Shown in pieces: positions 33,454 through 42,380 of a stretch of DNA of 64,000 nucleotides; within the stretch, counting starts at the first letter, position 1; each line of letters opens with the position of its first letter. The stretch lies in contig NZ_JBGCVY010000012.1 of the NCBI RefSeq assembly GCF_041088075.1, positions 1 through 64,000 of the forward strand, written 5' to 3'. Source of the stretch: Mucilaginibacter_A sp041088075. GTDB taxonomy: Bacteria > Bacteroidota > Bacteroidia > Sphingobacteriales > Sphingobacteriaceae. Below the pieces are notes generated by a model, which saw only the letters and a list, made by a program, of their open reading frames with translations, was not told the origin of the DNA and made no database searches. The translations under genes and the position numbers were made by a program.

Positions 33454-33842
33454 GCAGCGAAAAAAAGATATTTAAGGATGCAGATGTTCAGTTGATGATC
33501 GGTTCTTTACTGCGCTGGGGCGTTATCGTTTCCATGTCGGTGGTTTTTATCGGAGGGCTGGTTTACCTTTACCGGCACGGCCTGGAGAAAGCTTCTTACC
33601 ATCAGTTTATCGGCGAACCTGCTTTTTTAAAAAACATCCCGGGCATTCTACAAGGCGTTGCGGCCATAAAAGGCCGGGCAATTATCCAAACGGGTATTTT
33701 ATTGCTGATTGCCACGCCCATTGCCCGCGTGCTGCTTTCTGTTTTTAGTTTTTTGCTGGAAAAAGACTATCAGTATGTCATAATTACGCTGATCGTTTTG
33801 GGCATCATTGCGTTCAGTATGCTGAGCGGTGTTGGCGGTTGA
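33450..33842 (+). CDS. DUF1634 membrane protein
   Basis: 130 residues with three predicted membrane helices (about 23-45, 73-95 and 105-127). DVQLMIGSLLRWGVIVSMSVVFIGG is typical of DUF1634, and LLIATPIARVLLSVFSFLLEKDYQYVIITL follows. It overlaps the TauE/SafE stop by 4 bp, so translational coupling is likely. DUF1634 proteins are commonly paired with TauE/SafE transporters and may be an accessory subunit; the precise role is unknown. Confidence 0.8.
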   Translation: MSSEKKIFKDADVQLMIGSLLRWGVIVSMSVVFIGGLVYLYRHGLEKASYHQFIGEPAFLKNIPGILQGVAAIKGRAIIQTGILLLIATPIARVLLSVFSFLLEKDYQYVIITLIVLGIIAFSMLSGVGG

Positions 33843-33877
33843 AAGTTGGTGCAACTAACTTCTGTCCATTTTTTTCC

Positions 33878-33996
33878 GATGCTTCTTTTATCACCTAAAA
33901 ATCATTGGGCCTTCCTAATTTTTTACAAACCAATTTTAACAGAAAGATTTTGGGGCGAAGCTTAAACACCAAATTTATATGCCTAAAAGAAGCATC
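33878..33996. repeat. Motif A hairpin element (first of two in this gap)
   Basis: A plus copy (33878-33892), then ACCTAAAAATCATTGG, faces ACCAAATTTATAT before the minus copy (33982-33996, CCTAAAAGAAGCATC). The arms pair imperfectly with a loop of about 60 bases. AAGCTTAAACACC just before the right arm resembles the outer CTGTTTAAA repeat. Confidence 0.65.
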
Positions 33997-34097
33997 GTGA
34001 TCAAGCTAAACTTTTTTATTTGCTGCTGTAATTTGTTTAAGCTTTTAGGCCACGTTTAAATTTGCACTAAACCTTTCGATAATCTTAGAAATTATGG

Positions 34098-34188
34098 CAT
34101 GCTTCTTTTACCGGGTAAAAATTGGTGGCTGTATTTAATAAACCTAACAACCAACGGCCAACATTTTTTGGGCGGTAAAAGAAGCATC
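34098..34188. repeat. Motif A hairpin element (second of two in this gap)
   Basis: A plus copy (34098-34112), then GGGTAAAAATTGGTGGC, faces GCCAACATTTTTTGGGC before the minus copy (34174-34188). CGTTTAAATTTG upstream (about 34049) resembles the outer repeat. The rest of the 553-bp gap (33843-34395) holds no gene; the AT-rich last 180 bases should carry the promoter for the hybrid kinase. Confidence 0.65.
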
Positions 34189-34395
34189 AACCCAAAAAAA
34201 GAGGGCGGAAAAACCGTTTCATCAGCTTCAATATAAGTTGGACAATTTCGCAATTGCAATACAAATATTTAAGTGCCTTTTGTTTGCAATTGATTTATTA
34301 TAAACGATTTAATAACAAAAAGGGAACGAATAAAAATTGTGTGCGTATAACAAGGCTATTTATATAAACTAATTCTAATGGTTTAAATAATAGCC

Positions 34396-37300
34396 ATGCC
34401 CTTAGCCGTTCCTTTTAAAAAAACAATCATTTGTTGTGTTGTTTTTTTCCTTACTTTCAAAACAACTGCCTTTAGCCAGCACAAAACAATCAAGTTTGAG
34501 CATATTGGCATTGCCGAAGGTATTTCGCAAATCAACATCACTTGCATTTTTCAGGACAGCCGCGGGTTTATGTGGTTTGGCACGAGGGACGGCCTGAACC
34601 GCTACGACGGCTATAATTTCACGGTTTACAGGTACGACCCAAAAAATAACAATACCATTAGCAATAATTTTATCCAGGACATTACCGAGGATAAAAGCGG
34701 CAACATCTGGATCGCGACACAAGTTGGCGGCATCAATAAATTTGATGTTAGAAAAGAACGGTTTACCCGGTTTTTGCACAACGAACGTAACGCCAACAGC
34801 ATTTCGAGCAATGAGGTAAACAAAATTATGTTCGACCATGAAGATAACCTGTGGATTGCCACGCAAAACGGGGGCTTAAATTATTACGATACCAAAAAGG
34901 ATTATTTTAAGCATTACCTGCACGTTGCCAGCGATTTAAAAAGTGTGGGCGATAATAGCATTACCGCACTTTTGGAAGATTCTAAACACCAGTTATGGGT
35001 AGGCACCTACACCAACGGCCTAAACCTGTTTGATAAAAAAACACAAAGCTTTACCAAATTTCTTCATAACGACAGCAACCCGGCCACGTTGTCTGGCAAT
35101 GGCATAACCAGTATTTTTGAAGATGACGGACACAAGCTCTGGATCGGCACACAAGAAAAAGGGCTTAACTTACTTGATGAAAAAAGCAAGGCCTTCCGCA
35201 AGTTTTTGCATGATAAAAACGACCCTGCAAGTTTAGTGGGCAACCATGTGTTCAGTATCAACCAGGACAGCAACGGCAATTTATGGGTATCCGCAGAAAA
35301 CGGAGGCATCAGCATATTGCGAAAAGGCGCCAGCCATTTTGACAATTATGCCCATGATGATATTGACAACAACAGTTTAAGCGGAAATTCTATTAACGCC
35401 ATTTGCAGAGACAAGCTGGGGAATATGTGGCTTGGCGCATTTAGTGCAGGTATCAACTTTTTTAAAAAAAGCACGAATAATTTTGTGCATTACAGGCACA
35501 ATACTTTGGCAAATAGTTTGTCCAATAATTTTGTGCTTGACCTGGCAGAAGATGCAAAAGGAAACATTTGGGTTGGCACAGATGGCGGCGGCATTAATAA
35601 ATTTGACCCTCAAAAAGGCACTTTTACTGCCTTAAAACAGCAACAAAACGGTAAAGGCATTGCAGGTAATTATGTGATTGACATTGCCGAAGACAGTAGC
35701 CGAAATTTGTGGATCGGGATGTGGGCAAGCGGTGTAAGCGTGCTGAACGAGGCTACCAACCGGATCACTAATTATAAACACGACCCTGCCAATCCGAATA
35801 GCTTAAGCGGCAATAACATCTATTCGATTATCCATACACGGGACAAAAAAACCTGGATCAGCACTTTTAACGACGGCCTGAGTGTTTACGACAGCAAAAC
35901 AAAAACTTTTGTACGGTACCGCTTTGATGCCAACAACCCGAAAAGTATCAGCAGCGACCGGATTTATGCTTTGTTGGAAGACCGGCATAATAACCTCTGG
36001 GTGGCCACTTATGATGCTGGTTTGGATTTACTGGACCGTAAAACAAATACGTTTACCCATTTCCAGCACCAGGAGAAAACAAACAGCATCAGCAGTAACG
36101 CCATTACAGATTTGTTTGAAGACCGTAAAGGGAATATCTGGATCAGCACGTTTTCGGGCTTAAATTTATTTGACCCGCAAACCCGTAAATTCAGGGTCTT
36201 TAGTAAAACCGAAGGCTTGCCAAGCGACCTGATTTATGCGGCTCGCGAAGACAATAAAGGCAGGATGTGGATCAGTACAAACGCGGGCATTTCGATGTAC
36301 AGCCCTGAAAGCAACAAATTCGAAAACTATACCACTGAAGACGGCCTGCAAGGCTCGGAATTTAAAGCCCATTCTGCTTTAAAAAGTCGCACCGGCATGA
36401 TGTATTTTGGCGGTGTCAATGGTTTTAATGCTTTTGACCCGGCAAAAATAGCCAAGGAAAAAGGCTTTTCCCCGGTGGTCATCACAAATTTTCAGTTGTT
36501 TAATAAACCTTTGGCCATTGCAAAAAACAATGCCGACCCATCGCCTTTAAAACAAAATATTTCTTACACCAAATCCATTACCCTCTCCTACAGCCAGTCT
36601 TTTATCTCGCTGGAATATGCAGCCCTTGACTATGCTTCCGCAGACAAAAAAGAATATGCTTACAAATTAGAAGGTTTTGAAAAAGACTGGAACTATGTAG
36701 GCAGGCGAACGATGGCATCGTACACCAATTTGGCCCCGGGCAACTATGTTTTTAAAATCAAATATAAAAACAGCGCCGGTATCTGGTCGCCTGCCACTTC
36801 CGGTTTGCAAATTATCATCCTTCCGCCTTTTTGGGCCACCTGGTGGTTTAGGGTCATTGCTTTAGGTGTTGTTGTTTTCAGTGTTTACACCTGGTACAAA
36901 AGCCGCATCCGTTTTATCCAGGGGCAAAAAGCTTTGTTGGAGAAACAGGTGATCGAACGCACTACAGAAGTGGACAAACAGGCCGGAGACCTGAAAGTGC
37001 TGAACAAGGATTTATTGGCAAAATCTGAAGAAATGGCCCTGCTCAACAAAGAATTAGTAAGCCAGACACGGGAAGCAGAAAAGGCCAACCAGGCCAAAAG
37101 TATTTTCCTGGCCACCATGAGCCACGAAATCCGTACGCCGATGAACGGTGTATTGGGGATGGCCTCTTTGCTGAACGAAACGAAGCTCGACCCGGAACAG
37201 TATGAATTTGCGCAAACGATATTGCACAGCGGCGAAGCTTTGCTAAACGTGATCAACGATATCCTCGACTTTTCCAAAATCGAATCGGGCAAGATGGAGC

Positions 37301-38643
37301 TCGACCCGCATTCGTTTGATATTCGTACCTGTGTTGAAGAAGTACTGGACCTGCTGGCAGGAAGGGCGGCACAGGCAGGGATAGATTTGATGTACCAGAT
37401 TGACCACAAGCTGCCAACCCAATTAATTGGCGACAGCATGCGTTTGCGCCAGGTACTGATCAACCTTTTGGGAAACGCTTTAAAATTTACACCAAAAGGC
37501 GAAGTGTTTTTAGGATTGACGATGGCCGCAGAAACATCCGGAGACGGACTGCAACTTAATTTTGAAGTAAAAGATACCGGTATCGGCATCCCCGAAGGAA
37601 AATTGGACAAGCTGTTCAAGGCTTTTTCCCAGGTTGATTCTTCTACTACCCGAAATTATGGCGGTACCGGGCTTGGCCTGGTGATTTGCGAACGGTTGAT
37701 CAACCTGATGGGCGGCGACATTACGGTAAGCAGTGTTTTGGGAGCTGGCACAACTTTTAGTTTCAACATAAAATGCAAGGTAAGCCAGGAAAATAAAAAA
37801 TCTTTCACCCTGATCAATATGGCCGAAGTGGAAGGCTGCAAGGTGCTGGTGGTAGATGACAACGCCACCAACCGGCGCATTTTGCAATTGCAGTTGGAAA
37901 ACTGGAAGCTGAAACCGGTAATGGCGCATTCGGGCAAAAATGCGCTGGAAACATTAAGCAGTTGCCCTGATTTTGACTTGGTGATTTCTGATATGCAAAT
38001 GCCGGAAATGGACGGCGTAGAACTGACCCAGTTGATCAAGAAAAAACACAAAACGTTGCCGGTTATCCTGCTTAGTTCTGTGGGCGATGAGACACGGAAC
38101 AAATATCCCGACCTGTTTACTTCCGTTTTAACGAAACCGGTGAAGCAGCAACATTTAAGCCGCGTGATCTTGTCGGCATTGCAGCACCAGCCGAAGCAGG
38201 CCGAAGCAGACCGCAAGCCGGACAGCCTCCTTAACAAAAATTTCGCCACAACTTATCCGTTAAAAATTATGGTGGCCGAGGACAACCAGATCAACCAGAA
38301 ACTGATTTTGAAAGTACTGGAGCGGCTTGGGTACACGGCCACCCTGGCAGAAACAGGCAAAGAAGTGCTAAATTTGCTCAATCAGCAATACCATGATGTG
38401 ATTTTGATGGATATGCAAATGCCGGAAATGGACGGCCTGGAAGCAACGCGGTACATCAGAAAACACCATGCCCGGCAACCAGCCATTGTGGCGCTTACGG
38501 CAAACGCAATGGCCGAAGACCGTGAAGAATGCTTTAAGGCCGGGATGGACGATTATATTTCCAAACCCATCAAAATCGAAAAACTGATAGCCATATTGCA
38601 GCAAATAGGGTCAAAGGTTTTTACAGAAACCCAAATTGTATAG
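34396..38643 (+). CDS. Hybrid sensor histidine kinase with Reg_prop propeller and two receivers
   Basis: 1415 residues. Signal peptide (1-27), then about 14 Reg_prop repeats (30-690; recurring WIGT and GLNRYD-type blocks such as SRGFMWFGTRDGLNRYDGYNF), a Y_Y_Y domain (about 725-805), one membrane helix (about 815-837) and a coiled coil. HisKA follows with MSHEIRTPMNGVLGM (His910), HATPase_c, and two receiver domains with Asp1199 and Asp1339 in matching DMQMPEMDG motifs. It resembles Bacteroidota hybrid two-component sensors of polysaccharide or nutrient utilisation, but it has two receivers and no C-terminal AraC DNA-binding domain, so it needs a partner for output. The ligand is unknown; the susCD pair is about 10 kb away. 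Confidence 0.9.
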   Translation: MPLAVPFKKTIICCVVFFLTFKTTAFSQHKTIKFEHIGIAEGISQINITCIFQDSRGFMWFGTRDGLNRYDGYNFTVYRYDPKNNNTISNNFIQDITEDKSGNIWIATQVGGINKFDVRKERFTRFLHNERNANSISSNEVNKIMFDHEDNLWIATQNGGLNYYDTKKDYFKHYLHVASDLKSVGDNSITALLEDSKHQLWVGTYTNGLNLFDKKTQSFTKFLHNDSNPATLSGNGITSIFEDDGHKLWIGTQEKGLNLLDEKSKAFRKFLHDKNDPASLVGNHVFSINQDSNGNLWVSAENGGISILRKGASHFDNYAHDDIDNNSLSGNSINAICRDKLGNMWLGAFSAGINFFKKSTNNFVHYRHNTLANSLSNNFVLDLAEDAKGNIWVGTDGGGINKFDPQKGTFTALKQQQNGKGIAGNYVIDIAEDSSRNLWIGMWASGVSVLNEATNRITNYKHDPANPNSLSGNNIYSIIHTRDKKTWISTFNDGLSVYDSKTKTFVRYRFDANNPKSISSDRIYALLEDRHNNLWVATYDAGLDLLDRKTNTFTHFQHQEKTNSISSNAITDLFEDRKGNIWISTFSGLNLFDPQTRKFRVFSKTEGLPSDLIYAAREDNKGRMWISTNAGISMYSPESNKFENYTTEDGLQGSEFKAHSALKSRTGMMYFGGVNGFNAFDPAKIAKEKGFSPVVITNFQLFNKPLAIAKNNADPSPLKQNISYTKSITLSYSQSFISLEYAALDYASADKKEYAYKLEGFEKDWNYVGRRTMASYTNLAPGNYVFKIKYKNSAGIWSPATSGLQIIILPPFWATWWFRVIALGVVVFSVYTWYKSRIRFIQGQKALLEKQVIERTTEVDKQAGDLKVLNKDLLAKSEEMALLNKELVSQTREAEKANQAKSIFLATMSHEIRTPMNGVLGMASLLNETKLDPEQYEFAQTILHSGEALLNVINDILDFSKIESGKMELDPHSFDIRTCVEEVLDLLAGRAAQAGIDLMYQIDHKLPTQLIGDSMRLRQVLINLLGNALKFTPKGEVFLGLTMAAETSGDGLQLNFEVKDTGIGIPEGKLDKLFKAFSQVDSSTTRNYGGTGLGLVICERLINLMGGDITVSSVLGAGTTFSFNIKCKVSQENKKSFTLINMAEVEGCKVLVVDDNATNRRILQLQLENWKLKPVMAHSGKNALETLSSCPDFDLVISDMQMPEMDGVELTQLIKKKHKTLPVILLSSVGDETRNKYPDLFTSVLTKPVKQQHLSRVILSALQHQPKQAEADRKPDSLLNKNFATTYPLKIMVAEDNQINQKLILKVLERLGYTATLAETGKEVLNLLNQQYHDVILMDMQMPEMDGLEATRYIRKHHARQPAIVALTANAMAEDREECFKAGMDDYISKPIKIEKLIAILQQIGSKVFTETQIV

Positions 38644-38725
38644 ATGCTTCTTTTACCACCATAAAATCAGTGTGTTATTTCATTTTATCTGTAGCCACCA
38701 ATTTTTAGGTGGTAAAAGAAGCATG
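38643..38725. repeat. Motif A hairpin element upstream of ligA
   Basis: A plus copy (38643-38657), then ACCATAAAATCAGTGTG, faces CCACCAATTTTTAGGT before the minus copy (38711-38725). The variable ACCACC/GGTGGT bases are complementary. The left copy begins immediately after the hybrid-kinase stop codon, which ends at 38643. Confidence 0.7.
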
Positions 38726-38811
38726 AAGAAACAGGCCGGGCAAAACCTAAAACCGGTCAATTACCGATTGCCCGCACCTCGTACCTCCTCCCTATTTCCT
38801 ATCTTCGTGCC

Positions 38812-40827
38812 ATGACTTTTACAGAAGCCAAAGCGCAGGTTGAAGCTTTATCTGCCGAACTGAAACAACACAATTACAACTATTACGTGCTGGCGCAGCC
38901 CAGCATTTCGGATCAGGATTTTGACCGGAAACTGGCCGAACTGGCTTCGCTGGAAAAGCAATTTCCGGAGCTGCTCGACCCCAATTCGCCCACACAAAAA
39001 GTGGGCGGGGAAATCACGAAAGAGTTTCAAACTGTCAAGCACCAGTGGCCGATGCTTTCTTTGGGCAACACCTACAACGAGCAGGATTTACTGGATTTCG
39101 ACCAGCGCATCCAAAAAGCCATAGGCAGCAATTTTGAATATGTAGTTGAATTAAAGTTCGACGGTTTGTCCATCAGTTTGGCTTATGAAAACGGCAAACT
39201 CATCCGCGCCGTTACGCGCGGCGATGGCACGCAAGGCGATGAAGTAACCAATAATATCAAAACCATCCATGCCATTCCGCATCATTTAAAACCAGGAAAT
39301 TATCCTGATCAATTTGAAATCCGCGGTGAAGTTTTCATGCACAAAAAAGCTTTTGAACGATTGAACCAGGAACGTTTGGACAATGGCGAAGTAACGTATG
39401 CCAACCCGCGCAACTTTGCTTCCGGAACGGTAAAACTACAGGATTCTGCCGAGGTTGCCAAACGTCCGCTGGATTGTTTCCTATACTTCTTTTATGCCCA
39501 TAAAAACCAGTTTAAAACCCATTGGGAAAGTTTGCAAACGGTAAAAAGCTGGGGTTTCCCGGTTTGCGAACATACCGCGCTTTGCAGCAACATCCAGGAA
39601 GTTTTGGCCTTTATCAAAACCTGGGAAACCGCGCGTTTTAAATTGAGCTATGATATTGACGGCATTGTTTTAAAAGTAAACAGTTTTGCGCAGCAGGAAG
39701 AATTAGGCTTCACGGCAAAATCACCGCGCTGGGCCATTTCCTACAAATACAAAGCGGCTTCGGCACAAACCATTTTAGAAAGCGTGGGCTACCAGGTTGG
39801 CCGAACGGGAGCCGTAACGCCAGTTGCACATTTAAAACCGGTTTTGCTGGCCGGAACAACGGTAAAACGCGCCACATTGCACAACGCCAATGAAATTTTA
39901 CGCTTGGATTTGCACGAAGGCGATACAGTTTACGTAGAAAAAGGCGGCGAAATCATCCCCAAAATAACAGGCGTAAACGAAGCAGAACGAAAACCGGGGG
40001 CCAAACCGGTTGAATATGCAACCCATTGCCCGCGCTGCGGAACTTTGCTGGAACGAAAAGAAGGGGAAGCTGCTTTCTATTGTCCGAACGATGAAGGTTG
40101 TCCGCCTCAAATTGTGGGGAAAATCCAGCATTTTATCAGCCGGAAAGCCATGAATATTGATGGTTTGGGCGATGAAACGATCGAGAACTTTTACAAAAAA
40201 GGCTTGCTGCACCACATCAGCGATTTGTACGAACTGAAGCAGTACAGCGATGAACTGCGCAAACTGGAACGATTCGGCGAGAAATCCATCACCAACATGA
40301 TCAGCGGCATTGAAAAATCGAAAGAAATGCCTTTTGAAAAAGTGTTGTTCGGATTAGGAATCCGTTTTGTGGGCGAAACCGTGGCGCGAAAACTGGCCCG
40401 GCATTTCAAATCCATTGATGCTTTGCAACATGCTTCTTTTACCGACCTAATTTTGGTGGATGAAATTGGCGACCGCATTGCCGAAAGTTTGATTGAATAT
40501 TTTACCGTTCCGCAGCATTTGGAACAGATTGAAAAGCTAAAAAAAGCAGGACTTCAATTCACCCTAAAAGAAGAAGTGAACGAATTGCAAAGCGAAAAGC
40601 TTTCGGGCAAAAGCTTTATCATTTCCGGTGTTTTTGAACAGTTTTCGCGCGAAGAACTGAAGCAGATGATCGAACAAAACGGCGGAAAAATCCTCGGCAG
40701 CATTTCTCCCAAACTCGATTATTTGGTTGCGGGCGAAAACATGGGGCCTTCCAAATTAGAAAAAGCACAGAAACTGAATATTTTGATGATCTCGGAACAG
40801 GAACTGCTGGAACTGATTAATGCTTGA
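38812..40827 (+). CDS. ligA: NAD+-dependent DNA ligase
   Basis: 671 residues, normal length. Domains in order: Ia, adenylation domain with ELKFDGLSI (AMP-accepting Lys115), OB fold with GRTGAVTPVAHLKPV, a zinc finger with four cysteines in CPRCGTLL...YCPNDEGCP, HhH repeats and a C-terminal BRCT domain (about 595-670, GKSFIISGVFEQFSREELK). It seals nicks in replication and repair using NAD+. Two motif A copies lie inside: 39482-39496 (LYFFYAH) and 40429-40443 (HASFTDL), the latter continuing into the extended CCTAATTTTGGTGG half. It is monocistronic, between two repeat elements. Confidence 0.97.
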   Translation: MTFTEAKAQVEALSAELKQHNYNYYVLAQPSISDQDFDRKLAELASLEKQFPELLDPNSPTQKVGGEITKEFQTVKHQWPMLSLGNTYNEQDLLDFDQRIQKAIGSNFEYVVELKFDGLSISLAYENGKLIRAVTRGDGTQGDEVTNNIKTIHAIPHHLKPGNYPDQFEIRGEVFMHKKAFERLNQERLDNGEVTYANPRNFASGTVKLQDSAEVAKRPLDCFLYFFYAHKNQFKTHWESLQTVKSWGFPVCEHTALCSNIQEVLAFIKTWETARFKLSYDIDGIVLKVNSFAQQEELGFTAKSPRWAISYKYKAASAQTILESVGYQVGRTGAVTPVAHLKPVLLAGTTVKRATLHNANEILRLDLHEGDTVYVEKGGEIIPKITGVNEAERKPGAKPVEYATHCPRCGTLLERKEGEAAFYCPNDEGCPPQIVGKIQHFISRKAMNIDGLGDETIENFYKKGLLHHISDLYELKQYSDELRKLERFGEKSITNMISGIEKSKEMPFEKVLFGLGIRFVGETVARKLARHFKSIDALQHASFTDLILVDEIGDRIAESLIEYFTVPQHLEQIEKLKKAGLQFTLKEEVNELQSEKLSGKSFIISGVFEQFSREELKQMIEQNGGKILGSISPKLDYLVAGENMGPSKLEKAQKLNILMISEQELLELINA

Positions 40828-40848
40828 TTTTTATCCGGCCTGTTTTTC

Positions 40849-40946
40849 AATGCTTCTTTTATGCCATAAAATTTTGATGTGTTATAGTTTTGGCTAAAGC
40901 CAATTTGTTTCCTTTTTATCCACGGCCTAAAGGCCGTGGCAATGAA
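40849..40946. repeat. Motif A plus GGCTAAAGCC/CACGGCC composite
   Basis: A motif A plus copy (40849-40863) followed by CCATAAAATTTTGATG leads into TTTTGGCTAAAGCC (about 40888-40901). Next comes the perfect palindrome CACGGCCTAAAGGCCGTG (40921-40938), followed by GCAATGAA. Both repeat families share this 217-bp gap between ligA and dapA, as they do at 11588-11861. Only the left half is present. Confidence 0.6.
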
Positions 40947-41044
40947 TAATTGACAATTCGAGCTTTTATTTTTTTGATAATAATTCCTTAACGACTGCTG
41001 CCGTAAAACCTCAAAATATTAACTTCGTAGCTTTCAAATCTAAA

Positions 41045-41926
41045 ATGAACAAATTTTATGGTACCGGAGTTGCCATCATCACTCCTTTTCAAACGGATGG
41101 TTCTGTTGATTTTCCTGCATTGGAAAAACTCATCGAAAACCTGATTGCCAACGGTATTGATTATTTGGTTTCGCTGGGCACAACCGGCGAAAGCGCTACC
41201 TTAAGTGCTTTAGAAAAAAAGGATATCTGGCAATTTACGGCGCAAACGGTTGCAGGCCGCGTTCCTTTGGTTGCTGGCATTGGCGGCAACGATACGCGAG
41301 CCATCATCGAAAATATTAAAAACTTTGACAAACAAGGTTTTGATGCCATCCTTTCGGTTAGCCCGTACTACAACAAACCTACTCAGGAAGGCATTTATCA
41401 GCATTACAAAGCGGTTGCCGCCGCTTCCGATTTGCCATTGATTTTATACAATGTTCCGGGCCGGACAGGAAGCAATATCTCCGCAGCAACAACGGTAAGG
41501 CTGGCGCATGAGGTTGACAAAATTATAGCGATAAAAGAAGCATCGGGAAATTTCGAGCAGTTTAACCAGATCATGCGCGATAAACCTGCAGACTTTATGC
41601 TGATCTCTGGTGATGACCCGGTTACTTTGCCCATGATTGCTTTGGGCGCTGTTGGTGTGATTTCGGTTATCGGCAATGCCATCCCGCAACTGTTTTCTGA
41701 TATGGTCCGGCTTTGTTTGGAGGAGAAATGGGAAGCGGCCCGGAATTTACACTTTAAGCTGATTGAATTTACACGTTTAATGTTCGTAGATGGCAACCCG
41801 GCAGGCGTAAAAGAAGCCTTGCAATTTGTAGGCATTTGCGAAAATACCTTGCGTTTGCCTTTGGTTCCGGTAAACCCTCAAATTTCCAATTTGATCAAGG
41901 AGGAACTGCAAAAGTTGAACGCATAA
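41045..41926 (+). CDS. dapA: 4-hydroxy-tetrahydrodipicolinate synthase
   Basis: 293 residues, typical length. A TIM-barrel class I aldolase that condenses pyruvate and aspartate semialdehyde in lysine/diaminopimelate synthesis. Motifs: GTTGESATLS, SPYYNKPTQEGIYQHY, LYNVPGRTGSNIS (catalytic Tyr) and IIAIKEASGN, with Schiff-base Lys164. Motif A (41530-41544, GATAAAAGAAGCATC) covers exactly the IKEAS codons, so a DNA word coincides with the conserved active site. A strong terminator starts at the stop codon. The product feeds the meso-DAP used by the murE enzyme in this window. Confidence 0.96.
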   Translation: MNKFYGTGVAIITPFQTDGSVDFPALEKLIENLIANGIDYLVSLGTTGESATLSALEKKDIWQFTAQTVAGRVPLVAGIGGNDTRAIIENIKNFDKQGFDAILSVSPYYNKPTQEGIYQHYKAVAAASDLPLILYNVPGRTGSNISAATTVRLAHEVDKIIAIKEASGNFEQFNQIMRDKPADFMLISGDDPVTLPMIALGAVGVISVIGNAIPQLFSDMVRLCLEEKWEAARNLHFKLIEFTRLMFVDGNPAGVKEALQFVGICENTLRLPLVPVNPQISNLIKEELQKLNA

Positions 41927-41955
41927 AAAATCCGGTCAGCAATAACCGGATTTTT
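41926..41955. terminator. Bidirectional terminator between dapA and the H1-like gene
   Basis: Perfect 11-bp stem AAAAATCCGGT (41926-41936) / ACCGGATTTTT (41945-41955) with an 8-base loop. It serves the convergent dapA (plus) and H1-like gene (minus). Confidence 0.85.
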
Positions 41956-41959
41956 AGGT

Positions 41960-41974
41960 GCTAAAAGAAGTATT
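41960..41974 (-). repeat. Motif A copy across the H1-like stop codon
   Basis: GCTAAAAGAAGTATT preceded by TTTTTAGGT, the right half of the hairpin repeat. Its last two bases fall in the stop codon (TAA, 41973-41975) of the H1-like gene. Confidence 0.6.
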
Positions 41975-42161
41975 ACTTTTTTTCAGATTCCGAATTTTTG
42001 GTGTCCTGAATTTCCAAACGGATAGCTTGGGCCATGTTTTTTATATCCTGCATCCCTTTTCTGATGCGTGTACCGGCAGCACTATTGCCTTTGTTATAAA
42101 ACTTGTCGGCATCGGCTTCCAGACTTTCAATCAGTTTTTTAAGTTCTTCAAATTTTTTCAT
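41973..42161 (-). CDS. Histone H1-like (Hc1-type) small DNA-binding protein
   Basis: 62 residues. MKKFEELKKLIESLEADADK then FYNKGNSAAGTRIRKGMQD matches the small Bacteroidota proteins annotated as histone H1-like: a predicted helical N-terminal half, an AAGTRxRKGMQDxK block, and a charged tail, here shortened to KNSESEKK rather than the long Lys/Ala tail of chlamydial Hc1. It is probably a nucleoid-associated protein. The stop codon overlaps a motif A copy, and a bidirectional terminator separates it from convergent dapA. Confidence 0.8.
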   Translation of the reverse strand: MKKFEELKKLIESLEADADKFYNKGNSAAGTRIRKGMQDIKNMAQAIRLEIQDTKNSESEKK

Positions 42162-42327
42162 TGGGTTAATTTCGGTTTGGCTTTAAATTTAATTGTGGTA
42201 GCTAATATATATGGTTTTTAACGGAATAGCAATGGTAAGTTTTTTTAAGTTGTGTTTTGCCTAATCAATATCCATTAAAAAAGCACTAAAAACCAGATCA
42301 ATTTTTCATCAAACTTTCCCTGATAAA

Positions 42328-42360
42328 AAAAGCACCAAATTTTTTAAACCCGGTGCTTTT
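42328..42360. terminator. Terminator of the serine palmitoyltransferase gene
   Basis: AAAAGCACC (42328-42336) and GGTGCTTTT (42352-42360) form a 9-bp stem with an AT-rich 15-base loop, about 20 bp past the stop codon at 42381 on the minus strand. Confidence 0.7.
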
Positions 42361-42380
42361 AAATTAAGTCAATATTTTTT

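Noticed and set aside
36885..37619. 244-codon minus-strand ORF opposite the kinase core of the hybrid sensor
   Set aside because: Antisense shadow; the plus-strand HisKA/HATPase reading is unambiguous.
41958..42221. Plus-strand 87-codon Phe-rich ORF overlapping the H1-like gene
   Set aside because: The minus-strand reading matches a known small-protein family, and the plus frame is its complement.
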